A DNA stretch of 32,001 nucleotides from Chlorobiota bacterium (GCA_013151245.1 JAADIR010000090.1:1-32001); one strand, 5' to 3'; counted from the first letter of the stretch, positions 16,217-23,672 are shown. Translations and numbers: made by a program. The notes: generated by a model from the sequence alone, not told the origin.

Positions 16217-18796
16217 TCAGAGTAACCGATACTGTTTGAATGCGTTGATAATATAAAACAACGTCGAGTCGGCAAGCTGGAAATAAACAAGAATTCCGCC
16301 GACAGCAAAAACAAAAAACAAAACACTTACCGTGTAAACGACAATTCCGCGGACGTCAAAAATTACGTAAATCCCTTTGAGCAACCGCTGCAGAAGCCAA
16401 ATCAGAAAGAGAGCGATAAAACCGAAAATATATAGGTTTGCAATCTGCGCTTCAAGAAGGCGATGCAAAATAAGCTCAAGCGGAAGCAGAAGCGTAAGCG
16501 GCATGAACGCCCAAACGACTGTGTAAAACACATTGGAAACAATCACGCGCGTTTTTACGAAAAAGGAACCGAACTTAATAACGGCGACATGAATAAAAAG
16601 CAATAAGACTGAAACGCCGAATAAAATGAAAAACGCCTCCAAAGGATGCCACGCAAGAAAACTAACCGTTTTACTCAATCCCGCCCAATTGAACGAAAGA
16701 ACGACCTTTTCCATCAGGAGATTATTTTTCCAATGGAAAAGAAGAATATCGACGAGCAATGAAAACGTCGCAGAAATTACCAGCATTAAAATTATCGTGT
16801 GAATGCCTGAGAAGATTCGCAAGTCGCGTATGTCGGCAAAAAAGTTATATGGACGGAGCAGCGCGCGCGTTGCGTCTTCTCTGAATTTTCTTTTCGAGTT
16901 TATCAGCAGCGCCATAAAGATTGAAAGAAGCACTCCGAGTATGATAAACAAAACAGGCGAGTTATCTTTTTTACTTCCTAAAGGAATTGTGACTTTCTCG
17001 CCTCCTTTTAATCGCGATTCTAATAGTTTGAATGTTATTCTATCGGCTTTTCTCGTTTCGTTCAAAATTCCGATTTTATATAAATTATCTTTGTCGTATG
17101 AAGCAAAGAAAGAAGTGAAATCGCCTTTGTAATCGAACATTGAATTTAAAAAATAGCCGGCAATTCCTTCGCTGTTTGAAAACGAAATAACGTCGTCGAT
17201 AAATTTTGCTTGTCCCTCAATAGAGAATTTATTTAAGGAACCGTTGGCGGAGCCGTAGTAAGTCGGGTAAGTCGCTTCGCTAATCAATATTCTGTTTCTC
17301 CCGAAAAGATTTTCCGCGTCGGCAAATTTTTCAATAATTTCCGAAGGGGAGACGGCGTATAATTCAACTCCAATTAAATCCAGATTCGATATTTCACTTT
17401 TAGGAAAACCGATAAATGAAGCAAAAGTCAAAACGCCGCTTTCCGATTTTACCGTTTCTGCAAGTTTATCGACAAACTCCAACTGCGCGGGCGAATTAGA
17501 GAGAAACGAACCGCCCAAGCCGAAGCCGGTAATTTCCGTGAACTCGGAATAAGCTTTAACGGTTGTTTTAAGAATATCGTTTACTCGTTTTCTAAAACTT
17601 TGATTGTCTAAAAATTCATCGGGAAGGGAATTCAAAGGAAGTTCTAAAAACGTGAAAAGCCCTATCTTATCTGCGTAGTAAACCGCGTAAGGGTTGGGCA
17701 GATGCTTAGCGAAACGTACGCTGTTGAATCCCGCGGCTTTGATTGTATTCAAATCATTTTCAATTTGGTCGGGACTAATTATTCCGCCATCCGGAGACGA
17801 TTCAAGATACGTCGCTCCGTCGAATGCAACTTTCTTTCCATTTAATAGAGTAGCCTCTTTTGTGTGAACAATTTTTCCCAGCGAAAACGAAGACGACGTT
17901 TCGTCAATCAGTTTTGATCCGGAAAAGAATTTGCAGTTGATAACATATTTATTTGAATTATTCGAGGCGCGGAGTTTAGGATTTGCGATTACAAAATCCC
18001 AAGAGATGTCTCTGCTTCCTCCGTCAATAATTATTCCGTTGAAGAGGGAAGAATCGATTGAAATTCCATTGCGGAGAAGTTTAAATTTAACGGAAAAACT
18101 TCGGCTCGGAATGTTGGCGGTATCCGCGTCAAAAATTGCATCTTCGATAAGCGCCGCGTCGATTTTAATATCAGCTTTCCGTTTCTTCTCGTCAATCAGA
18201 CTATTTACGTTAACAATCTCTATTCTCGATTTCGGAGTAAAGTGAAAATAGACGTCGCGTAAAATTCCGCCTTTATTTTTCGGGAATAAAAATCGCTGCG
18301 CCAAAGGAATTGACGTTTGCGAATCCAGACCTTTTTGAATAATTACTTTCAATGAATTAGGTTCGCTCGATTTCAAAATGTCCGACGGCAGCGTTACGCT
18401 GAAGGGAAAAAGTCCGCCGAGATGCTTATAAACAACGACGTCGTTTATTAGGACTTCCGCAGTGTAATTCACTCCCAGAAAAACCAATTCAATGTCGTAA
18501 AAAGAAATTTCCTTCGCCGTAAGCTCAAATTTCTTTTCGTAAACTAATTCGTCGTTGCAATTTGTGTATGAAGGGACCGAAGCTGAAACCGCTTTTTCCG
18601 GCTCGTCTTTCGGATAAACTTTCCAGCCGTCGGAAAAAAACACAGCTTTTCTAGTTTTCGAAATATCGAAGAAAAGCGAATCGGCGTTTTTAACGTTAAA
18701 ACCGTTGCCGGGGACTAAGGATATTTGCGCGGAGCTCTTGCTGAAAAGCCCGAAAAGGAGGAAAAATAAAAGGAAATTTACAATTGTTTTGTTCAT
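16217..18796 (-). CDS. Membrane-anchored GH2-like (β-galactosidase-fold) protein, probable pseudoenzyme
   Basis: 859 residues from the ATG at 18796; a TTG nine bases upstream is less likely. A signal peptide (about 1-23, ending SSAQ) is followed by a GH2-type sugar-binding jelly roll (about 80-185, with 'NKGGILRDVYFH' matching the family 'YGGIYRDVYL') and an immunoglobulin-like domain. A TIM barrel (about 315-590) comes next, with 'GFNSVRFAKHLPNP' and 'GLFTFLELP'. The nucleophile region ILISEATYP keeps Glu507, but the acid/base position that reads 'SLGNE' in GH2 enzymes reads GLGGS, putting Ser at about 430. The last 240 residues form about six membrane helices (about 615-633, 665-687, 719-742, 751-775, 788-805, 816-839), loosely Yip1-like in spacing. 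The barrel should face the periplasm. The substrate is unknown. It is the first gene of the smc/lpx run. Confidence 0.75.
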   Translation of the reverse strand: MNKTIVNFLLFFLLFGLFSKSSAQISLVPGNGFNVKNADSLFFDISKTRKAVFFSDGWKVYPKDEPEKAVSASVPSYTNCNDELVYEKKFELTAKEISFYDIELVFLGVNYTAEVLINDVVVYKHLGGLFPFSVTLPSDILKSSEPNSLKVIIQKGLDSQTSIPLAQRFLFPKNKGGILRDVYFHFTPKSRIEIVNVNSLIDEKKRKADIKIDAALIEDAIFDADTANIPSRSFSVKFKLLRNGISIDSSLFNGIIIDGGSRDISWDFVIANPKLRASNNSNKYVINCKFFSGSKLIDETSSSFSLGKIVHTKEATLLNGKKVAFDGATYLESSPDGGIISPDQIENDLNTIKAAGFNSVRFAKHLPNPYAVYYADKIGLFTFLELPLNSLPDEFLDNQSFRKRVNDILKTTVKAYSEFTEITGFGLGGSFLSNSPAQLEFVDKLAETVKSESGVLTFASFIGFPKSEISNLDLIGVELYAVSPSEIIEKFADAENLFGRNRILISEATYPTYYGSANGSLNKFSIEGQAKFIDDVISFSNSEGIAGYFLNSMFDYKGDFTSFFASYDKDNLYKIGILNETRKADRITFKLLESRLKGGEKVTIPLGSKKDNSPVLFIILGVLLSIFMALLINSKRKFREDATRALLRPYNFFADIRDLRIFSGIHTIILMLVISATFSLLVDILLFHWKNNLLMEKVVLSFNWAGLSKTVSFLAWHPLEAFFILFGVSVLLLFIHVAVIKFGSFFVKTRVIVSNVFYTVVWAFMPLTLLLPLELILHRLLEAQIANLYIFGFIALFLIWLLQRLLKGIYVIFDVRGIVVYTVSVLFFVFAVGGILVYFQLADSTLFYIINAFKQYRLL

Positions 18797-18817
18797 AGTT
18801 CTCAAAAATAAAGATTA

Positions 18818-18848
18818 CAAATATAACACAAGATTGAGGGAAAAGCAA
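18818..18848 (-). promoter_or_regulatory. Bacteroidota-type promoter for the GH2-like/smc/lpx run
   Basis: On the minus strand: TTG (18848-18846), a 20-nt spacer, then a perfect TATATTTG (18825-18818). Transcription would start near 18812, giving a leader of about 16 nt before the ATG at 18796. The position upstream of the first gene of a long co-directional run and the perfect TAnnTTTG box make this the best promoter candidate in the window. Confidence 0.6.
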
Positions 18849-19104
18849 CGAAAATCGACGTTCAGCCTTGCTGTAAGTTGTTGTAATTAAAGAGGTTTAT
18901 AATGGATAATCCGCCGGACGCCGGATGGAGAATGGACAATTGGATGTTTGAAGTCCGGCGTTGGCGATTTCAAGGAATTTGCGGCATATTAGAAAATCAA
19001 TAAAATCTAATACGTAAACGAAAAGATCAAGAAAGCGAAATGTTCCATTTATCGGGAAGAATTTAGGCGCTAATGCTATAGAGTTTCTGCAAAATAAACG
19101 TTCT
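18849..19104 (+). other. Gene-free intergenic sequence
   Basis: No gene is supported here. A 70-codon frame on the minus strand (19109-18897) has no recognisable family, no ribosome site, and ends in repeat-like sequence. An inverted repeat CGCCGGAC (18912-18919) / GTCCGGCG (18953-18960) with a 33-base spacer could form a stem-loop. The whole interval between the GH2-like gene and tpiA, apart from the two repeats listed separately, looks like non-coding sequence. The 179 bases from 19329 to 19507 show nothing recognisable; no convincing tpiA terminator was found. Confidence 0.5.
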
Positions 19105-19208
19105 GTCATTCAACCGGAGGCTGATAAGTTCGGATCCAGCGGCTGCCGGATGAGAAATCTTCTGATTATTACACATAATAAGAGATTTCTCCCTTCGGTC
19201 GAAATGAC
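19105..19208 (+). repeat. Palindromic intergenic repeat element 1
   Basis: The ends are imperfect inverted copies: GTCATTCAACCGGAGG (19105-19120) against GTCATTTCGACCGAAGGG (19208-19191 read in reverse). Inside, GAGAAATCT (19152-19160) faces AGATTTCTC (19183-19191) across 22 bases. The terminus 'CCCTTCGGTCGAAATGAC' resembles short dispersed palindromic repeats seen in many genomes. It carries no coding capacity, so it is probably a non-autonomous repeat. Confidence 0.55.
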
Positions 19209-19245
19209 AAATCATCTAAGAGTTCGCTCTAAAATGGTCGTTTCA

Positions 19246-19328
19246 GTCATTGCGAGGTGTTTTTTACCGAAGCAATCTGTTGATTTTAAGCTGAATTCAA
19301 AAGAGCGCTTCGCGCAGCTCGCAATGAC
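19246..19328 (+). repeat. Palindromic intergenic repeat element 2
   Basis: An 83-bp element bounded by a perfect 11-bp inverted repeat, GTCATTGCGAG (19246-19256) and CTCGCAATGAC (19318-19328). It has an internal 'CGAAGCAATCTG' and 'GCGCTTCGCGC'. These words recur in the widespread 'GTCATTGCGAG...GAAGCAATC' family of bacterial intergenic repeats. The sequence family differs from that of the neighbouring element, although both ends begin with GTCATT. Confidence 0.65.
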
Positions 19329-19507
19329 AATCATCAATTATTGCTTTTTAGAGAGGACTCATCTAAATATCTTATTTTGCGGAAGCTCTTATATTTATCG
19401 TTAAGAAATTAAAGAAAAATAGTTTCGCATTTTTGTTTGAACAAAATAGAAAAAACCAAAAAGAGATGTATCCGCTCCCATTTAAAACCGGAATTCTCCA
19501 TTGCTAT

Positions 19508-20260
19508 TTACGCGTTAATTATTCCCGCGAAAGAATCGGCTTTCAAACATGCGCCGCCGACGAGCGCGCCGTCAATATCTTTTTCGGCAAGAAGCGTTGC
19601 GGCGTTTTCCGGCTTGACGCTTCCGCCGTAGAGTATTATTACTTTTTCAGCCGCCGGCGAAGAATACTTAGTTTCAATTAATTCGCGGATGAATTTGTGA
19701 ACTTCTTCCGCTTGTTCGGGCGACGCCGTTTTTCCGGTGCCGATTGCCCATACCGGTTCGTAAGCGATAATAACTTCATTCAGCTGATTTTCAGTTACGC
19801 CGTTAAGTCCTTTTTCAACTTGAGACCGTATAACGTCGTTCGTGATTCCGGCTTCCCTCTGTTCCAAAGTTTCTCCTATGCAGAATACCGGTTTCAAATC
19901 TTCCTCCAGCGCTTTCTTGATCTTTTCGTTTATTAATTCGTCGCTCTCTCCAAAAATGTGTCTTCTTTCGGAGTGACCGAGAATAACGAACTCACATCCC
20001 ACGCTTTTGAGCATTCCGGCGGAAATCTCTCCGGTGAACGCGCCGCCGTCGGCTTGGTGCATGTTCTGCGCTCCGAGTTTTATCGATGAATCTTTCGTAA
20101 GCGCGCTCGCGGTTTCCAGCGACGTGTATGGCGGAAAGATAAGCACGTCAACGTTTTCCGGCTTCGAGGCTACTTTACTTTTCAATTCGGAAATCAATCC
20201 GATTGATTCGGAAAGATTTTTATTCATTTTCCAATTGCCCGCAATTATTCTTTTACGCAT
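19508..20260 (-). CDS. tpiA: Triosephosphate isomerase
   Basis: Interconverts dihydroxyacetone phosphate and glyceraldehyde-3-phosphate. The 250-residue TIM barrel is full length. AGNWKMNK near residue 7 carries the catalytic Asn and Lys, 'ILGHSERRHIFGE' has the electrophilic His, AYEPVWAIGTGKTAS has the catalytic Glu and flexible loop 6, and 'ILYGGSVKPENA' binds phosphate. GAGGAA lies a few bases before the ATG. It is the last gene of mrp-nfu-tpiA, 28 bp after the nfu gene. Its substrate dihydroxyacetone phosphate is also used by GpsA elsewhere in the window. Confidence 0.97.
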   Translation of the reverse strand: MRKRIIAGNWKMNKNLSESIGLISELKSKVASKPENVDVLIFPPYTSLETASALTKDSSIKLGAQNMHQADGGAFTGEISAGMLKSVGCEFVILGHSERRHIFGESDELINEKIKKALEEDLKPVFCIGETLEQREAGITNDVIRSQVEKGLNGVTENQLNEVIIAYEPVWAIGTGKTASPEQAEEVHKFIRELIETKYSSPAAEKVIILYGGSVKPENAATLLAEKDIDGALVGGACLKADSFAGIINA

Positions 20261-20288
20261 AAATTCCTCAAAAATAATTTGTGATTGA

Positions 20289-20525
20289 TTATTTTACCGC
20301 TTCAACTCTTCTGATCCAGGGAATCTCTCTTATCAAAGCGCGTTCGACTCCCGCGCGGAGCGTCATCTGCGACATCGGACAACCGACGCACGCGCCCGTT
20401 AATCTAACTTCTACAATTCCATCGTCGGTTATGTTTACCAGTTCAACGTCGCCGCCGTCCGCTTGCAGATAAGGTCTTATCGAATCTAGCGCCGTTAAAA
20501 TCCGTTCTTTCATTTCATTATCCAT
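20289..20525 (-). CDS. NifU C-terminal-domain (Nfu-type) Fe-S carrier
   Basis: A 78-residue single-domain protein that matches the NifU C-terminal domain. 'RPYLQADGGDVELVNI' and GACVGCPMSQMTLRAGVE contain the CxxC (C46 and C49 approximately) that holds a transient Fe-S cluster between two monomers. Such proteins pass clusters to target apoproteins. It lies 73 bp downstream of mrp, which encodes another Fe-S cluster carrier ATPase, so the two probably act together. It is complete despite its small size. Confidence 0.9.
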   Translation of the reverse strand: MDNEMKERILTALDSIRPYLQADGGDVELVNITDDGIVEVRLTGACVGCPMSQMTLRAGVERALIREIPWIRRVEAVK

Positions 20526-20598
20526 ACTCTTTACTATACATTATTTTGCCATAAAAACCAAAAGGACAATACCTTTTATTTTGCCGAATCTCTACCGC

Positions 20599-21702
20599 TT
20601 AATTATCATTATTAAAAACAATTTCGACGTCCGACAAAGCGTAATTATAATTCGTTATGCTGATCCGAGCCGCAAGATTTTTCCCGATTGAACTGATTAT
20701 CTTTGCGTTTTCAGTTTCGGGCAGAGCGTGAACAATCGGTTTCCCTTGATCGCCGCCCTCGCAGATTCTCGGGTCAATTGGTATTCCGCCTAAGAAAGTC
20801 GCGTTCAAATCCTTAGCGAGTTTCTCTCCGCCGCCGCTGCCGAAAATATTGTAAGTTTTGCCTGTATCCGGCGCAATAAAATAACTCATATTTTCGATAA
20901 TCCCAAATACCGGAACGTTTACTTTTTCAAACATTTTCAATCCCTTTTTTGCGTCGATAAGAGAAACATCCTGAGGAGTAGTTACAATCACCGCTCCCGT
21001 CAAAGGAATAGTTTGGACGAGCGTTAATTGGATGTCGCCCGTTCCTGGAGGCATATCAAAAATAAGATAATCGAGTTCGCCCCAATTTACGTCGGTTAAA
21101 AACTGTTTGATTGCGCCGGAAGCCATTGGACCGCGCCAAATAACGGGGTTGTCTTCGTCAATTAAAAATCCAATCGACATTAATTTCACGCCGTAACTTT
21201 CAAGCGGCGTCATTTTGTTTGTTCCGGCTTCCTGATAAATTTTCGGATGACCCGAAATTCCGAGCATTAGGGGAATAGAGGGACCGTAAATATCGGCGTC
21301 AATCAATCCGACTTTCGCGCCGTCTTTAGCAAGCGCCACGGCAAGATTGACTGCGACTGTACTTTTACCGACTCCGCCCTTGCCCGAAGCTACGGCGATA
21401 GTATTTTTAACGCCGGGGATTATTTCAGCTCCCGTATGTTCGCGCTGCGTAACGTTGGAAATCATGTTCACTGATATTTCAATGTCGCCGCCGAATTCTT
21501 CTTTCAAAGCGTTAACGCTATCGGTTTTTAATTTATCTTTCAACGGACATGCGGGAGTCGTTAATTCAACGGAAACTTCAATTTTATTTCCGTCAATATT
21601 TATCTCTTTCACCATATTTAACGTAACCAAATCCTTATTAAGATCAGGGTCAATAACTTTGCTCATCGCTTTGAGAGCATTCTCTTTCGTGATATCGCTC
21701 AT
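20599..21702 (-). CDS. Mrp/ApbC-type P-loop Fe-S cluster carrier ATPase
   Basis: A 367-residue protein with an N-terminal MIP18/DUF59 domain (about 1-85, with 'VIDPDLNKDLVTLNMV' and 'TTPACPLKD') and a deviant-Walker ParA/MinD-like ATPase. The ATPase has GKGGVGKST (107-115), 'LIDADIYGPSIPLMLG', 'WRGPM', 'DMPPGTGD' and 'IIENMSYF'. The family loads Fe-S clusters onto targets. In E. coli and Salmonella Mrp/ApbC the segment after ENMSYF holds a CxxC for the shared cluster; here it reads IAPDTG (276-281), with no cysteine. The start ATG is preceded by AAGGAT at good spacing. It is the first gene of mrp-nfu-tpiA, divergent from the iron operon. Confidence 0.92.
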   Translation of the reverse strand: MSDITKENALKAMSKVIDPDLNKDLVTLNMVKEINIDGNKIEVSVELTTPACPLKDKLKTDSVNALKEEFGGDIEISVNMISNVTQREHTGAEIIPGVKNTIAVASGKGGVGKSTVAVNLAVALAKDGAKVGLIDADIYGPSIPLMLGISGHPKIYQEAGTNKMTPLESYGVKLMSIGFLIDEDNPVIWRGPMASGAIKQFLTDVNWGELDYLIFDMPPGTGDIQLTLVQTIPLTGAVIVTTPQDVSLIDAKKGLKMFEKVNVPVFGIIENMSYFIAPDTGKTYNIFGSGGGEKLAKDLNATFLGGIPIDPRICEGGDQGKPIVHALPETENAKIISSIGKNLAARISITNYNYALSDVEIVFNNDN

Positions 21703-21740
21703 CGTAAAATCCTTCGCTATATTGTTAAAAAAATAATCTT

Positions 21741-21748
21741 CAAATTTA
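21741..21748 (-). promoter_or_regulatory. Candidate -7 box of mrp-nfu-tpiA
   Basis: TAAATTTG on the minus strand fits TAnnTTTG and would start transcription about 33 nt before the mrp ATG. No TTG is found at the expected distance upstream, so only half of the promoter pattern is present. Confidence 0.35.
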
Positions 21749-21954
21749 ATAATATTTTCATTAACTGATGATGAATAATTCCGGTTAGGAATTTGAAGTT
21801 GCTTTTATTTTCATATTCCATTGAATGAAAAACAATATTCGGATTGCTTTTTCAACGGATAACACGCTTCAATTCATAACGCAAATTGTTTTCCTAAGAG
21901 AATTAAGTAGTCTAAAAACAAACCGGGATAAAATTTAATAAACTTGATAAATAA

Positions 21955-21970
21955 ATTAAGTATGCTTAAC
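21955..21970 (+). promoter_or_regulatory. Candidate DtxR-type operator, copy 1
   Basis: ATTAAGTATGCTTAAC contains TTAAG-N4-CTTAA, a near-palindrome (12 of 14 positions symmetric). It ends 27 nt before the ATG of the DtxR-family gene. Its spacing resembles the TTAGG...CCTAA core bound by IdeR/DtxR-type repressors. TTGATA (21944-21949) and TAACTT (21967-21972), 17 nt apart, could be a promoter that brackets it, but this is speculative. The same 16 bases recur at 23658-23673. A weaker similar word, TTAAGTAGTCTAA, lies at 21903-21915. Confidence 0.6.
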
Positions 21971-21997
21971 TTATCGGCGGAATAAAATATTTTAAAA

Positions 21998-22666
21998 ATG
22001 AAATCAATATCGCAAGAAGATTATATTAAACGCATTTACAAAATGCAGAGCGGGAACAAAAGTTCGGTTGCTTCCGGGAGTTTAGCCATTGAGCTGGGAG
22101 TGTCAAAAGCGGCGGTTACCGATATGACAAGAAAGCTTGCCAAAGAAGGTCTGATAAATTATCAATCGTACAAAGGATCTTTTTTAACGCGGAAAGGAGA
22201 GAGGAAAGCGCTTGATATTATTCGCCGGCACCGGTTGTGGGAATTATTTCTGGTAGAAGCATTGAATTTAAATTGGGCGGAAGTTCACGACGAAGCGGAA
22301 AATTTGGAGCATTATACATCCGAATTCTTGATAAACAGAATTGACAAGTACTTAAACTTCCCTGAATTCGATCCGCACGGCGACCCGATACCGGACAAAA
22401 ACGGGAAACTTCCGAAAACGAGAAAAAGAATTCAATTGAGCAAAACGAAATCGGGAAAAGATTTTGTCGTTTGCAGAGTGGACGATAAAAATGCCGGCTT
22501 AGTTGATTATTTGGGAAAAGTTGGAATTGGAATCGGAGTGAAACTCAAAATAATCGAACGGTTGGAATTTGACAATTCCGTGATGTTAAAAATCAAAAAA
22601 AAAGAAATTGTTCTGAGTGAAAAGATAGCTGAAAAAGTTTTTGTCTCGGAGTTGAAAGATGAATAG
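21998..22666 (+). CDS. DtxR/MntR-family metal-dependent transcriptional regulator
   Basis: A 222-residue cytoplasmic repressor. It has a winged helix (about 1-70; recognition region 'GVSKAAVTDMTRKL'), a metal-binding dimerisation domain (about 71-145) with 'DPHGDPIPDKNG', and a C-terminal SH3/FeoA-like domain (about 150-222). Metal-site residues seen against B. subtilis MntR are Asp8, His78, Glu101, Glu104 and His105. The Glu at MntR position 11 is Lys11 here. Glu at 101 in place of the Cys of DtxR favours an MntR-like site, so Fe(II) versus Mn(II) specificity is not settled. It starts the feo operon and overlaps the next gene by 8 bp. The palindrome just upstream suggests autoregulation. There is no strong ribosome site. 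Confidence 0.9.
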   Translation: MKSISQEDYIKRIYKMQSGNKSSVASGSLAIELGVSKAAVTDMTRKLAKEGLINYQSYKGSFLTRKGERKALDIIRRHRLWELFLVEALNLNWAEVHDEAENLEHYTSEFLINRIDKYLNFPEFDPHGDPIPDKNGKLPKTRKRIQLSKTKSGKDFVVCRVDDKNAGLVDYLGKVGIGIGVKLKIIERLEFDNSVMLKIKKKEIVLSEKIAEKVFVSELKDE

Positions 22667-23672
22667 TCCGGTAATATTATTGCTGTTGGGCGTTTTGATT
22701 CTTGCGCTCCCTGTATTTCTTTTCCATCCGAAAAAAGGATTGATCGCGCTGCTAAAAAGATATAATAGAGACGCCGAAAAGGAAAAGATTGAAAATGCGT
22801 TGAAACATATTTACGACTGCGAGTATAGAGAGCATTACTGTTCGCTTGAAAGTATTGCCGGAAACCTCGGCGTTACTTCCGATAAATCGTCCTCAATTTT
22901 CGACGATCTGGAGAAACGGAATTTGGCTTTAACCGGCAACGAAGGAATTAAACTAACCGCCGAGGGAAGAGATTACGCGTTGCGTCTTGTCCGCATTCAC
23001 AGATTGTGGGAAAGATATTTGGCGGACGAGACCGGAGTCGATCCGGATCAATGGCATATAGACGCTGAAGAAAAAGAACATGACTTAGTCGATAGCGCAA
23101 ATGAAATTGCCGAGAAAATCGGAAATCCCGTCGTCGATCCTCACGGCGATCCTATTCCGGATAAGGACGGGCAGATATTCAAACTCGAAGGTAAAAGTCC
23201 GCTTGACCTTGAACGGGGCGAGATTGCCAAAATTGTTCATATTGAAGACGAGCCCGATTCTATTTACGCGCAGCTGATGGCGCAGGGTTTATACAAAGGA
23301 ATGCAAATCCAAATTGTCGAAAAAAACGACGGTAAAATTGTTTTTTCAGCCGATGGAAAGGAAGTTGTTTTGGCTTCTTCTTTTGCAAATAATTTAACGG
23401 TTGCGCCAATTACCGCGAAAGAGGAAATTAAGGAATCATTTCAAACGCTCGATTTGCTCGAAGAGAATCAAGAAGCGGAAGTCGTCGGATTTTCGGGGAG
23501 AATAAGGGGACAGCAAAAGAGGCGTTTAATGGATTTGGGAATTATTCCGGGCACGAAAATTAAAGCGCTCCTAAAATCCCCATTCAATGATCCGGTTGCA
23601 TATTTGATTAGAGGGACTACAATTGCATTGAGAAAAGATCAGTCGGAAGGAATATTTATTAAGTATGCTTAA
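22659..23672 (+). CDS. Membrane-tethered DtxR-like/FeoA fusion protein
   Basis: 337 residues. One hydrophobic helix (about 4-22), followed by 'HPKKG', should leave the rest in the cytoplasm. Residues about 44-110 form a winged-helix-like domain and 110-165 a DtxR dimerisation domain. The latter keeps the metal ligands His114, Glu137, Glu140 and His141 and repeats DPHGDPIPDKDG. A first SH3-like domain (about 172-250) and a second (about 262-337) follow. The second is a good FeoA match (RRLMDLGIIPGTKI, then 'DPVAYLIRGTTIALRKDQ'). The recognition-helix region 'SSSIFDDLEK' is acidic, unlike the preceding regulator, so DNA binding is doubtful. It overlaps the dtxR-like gene by 8 bp and ends 9 bp before feoB. 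Inference: it acts as the FeoA partner of FeoB and adds metal sensing at the membrane. Confidence 0.8.
   Translation: MNSPVILLLLGVLILALPVFLFHPKKGLIALLKRYNRDAEKEKIENALKHIYDCEYREHYCSLESIAGNLGVTSDKSSSIFDDLEKRNLALTGNEGIKLTAEGRDYALRLVRIHRLWERYLADETGVDPDQWHIDAEEKEHDLVDSANEIAEKIGNPVVDPHGDPIPDKDGQIFKLEGKSPLDLERGEIAKIVHIEDEPDSIYAQLMAQGLYKGMQIQIVEKNDGKIVFSADGKEVVLASSFANNLTVAPITAKEEIKESFQTLDLLEENQEAEVVGFSGRIRGQQKRRLMDLGIIPGTKIKALLKSPFNDPVAYLIRGTTIALRKDQSEGIFIKYA

Noticed and set aside
18803-18805. TTG start for the GH2-like protein three codons before the ATG
   Set aside because: The ATG at 18796 gives a cleaner signal peptide and a more normal distance from the promoter box.
18897-19109. 70-codon open frame on the minus strand in the intergenic gap
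   Set aside because: No homology recognised, no ribosome site, and its start lies within the first bases of repeat element 1. Kept only as possible decayed sequence.
20560-20577. Hairpin AAAAGG/CCTTTT between mrp and nfu as a terminator
   Set aside because: Six mostly A-T pairs with a short T tract and two functionally related genes either side; too weak to call.
21703-21997. tRNA, riboswitch or small gene in the divergent mrp/dtxR gap
   Set aside because: No cloverleaf, no recognisable riboswitch core and no coding frame with a start and ribosome site; only promoter- and operator-like words were seen.
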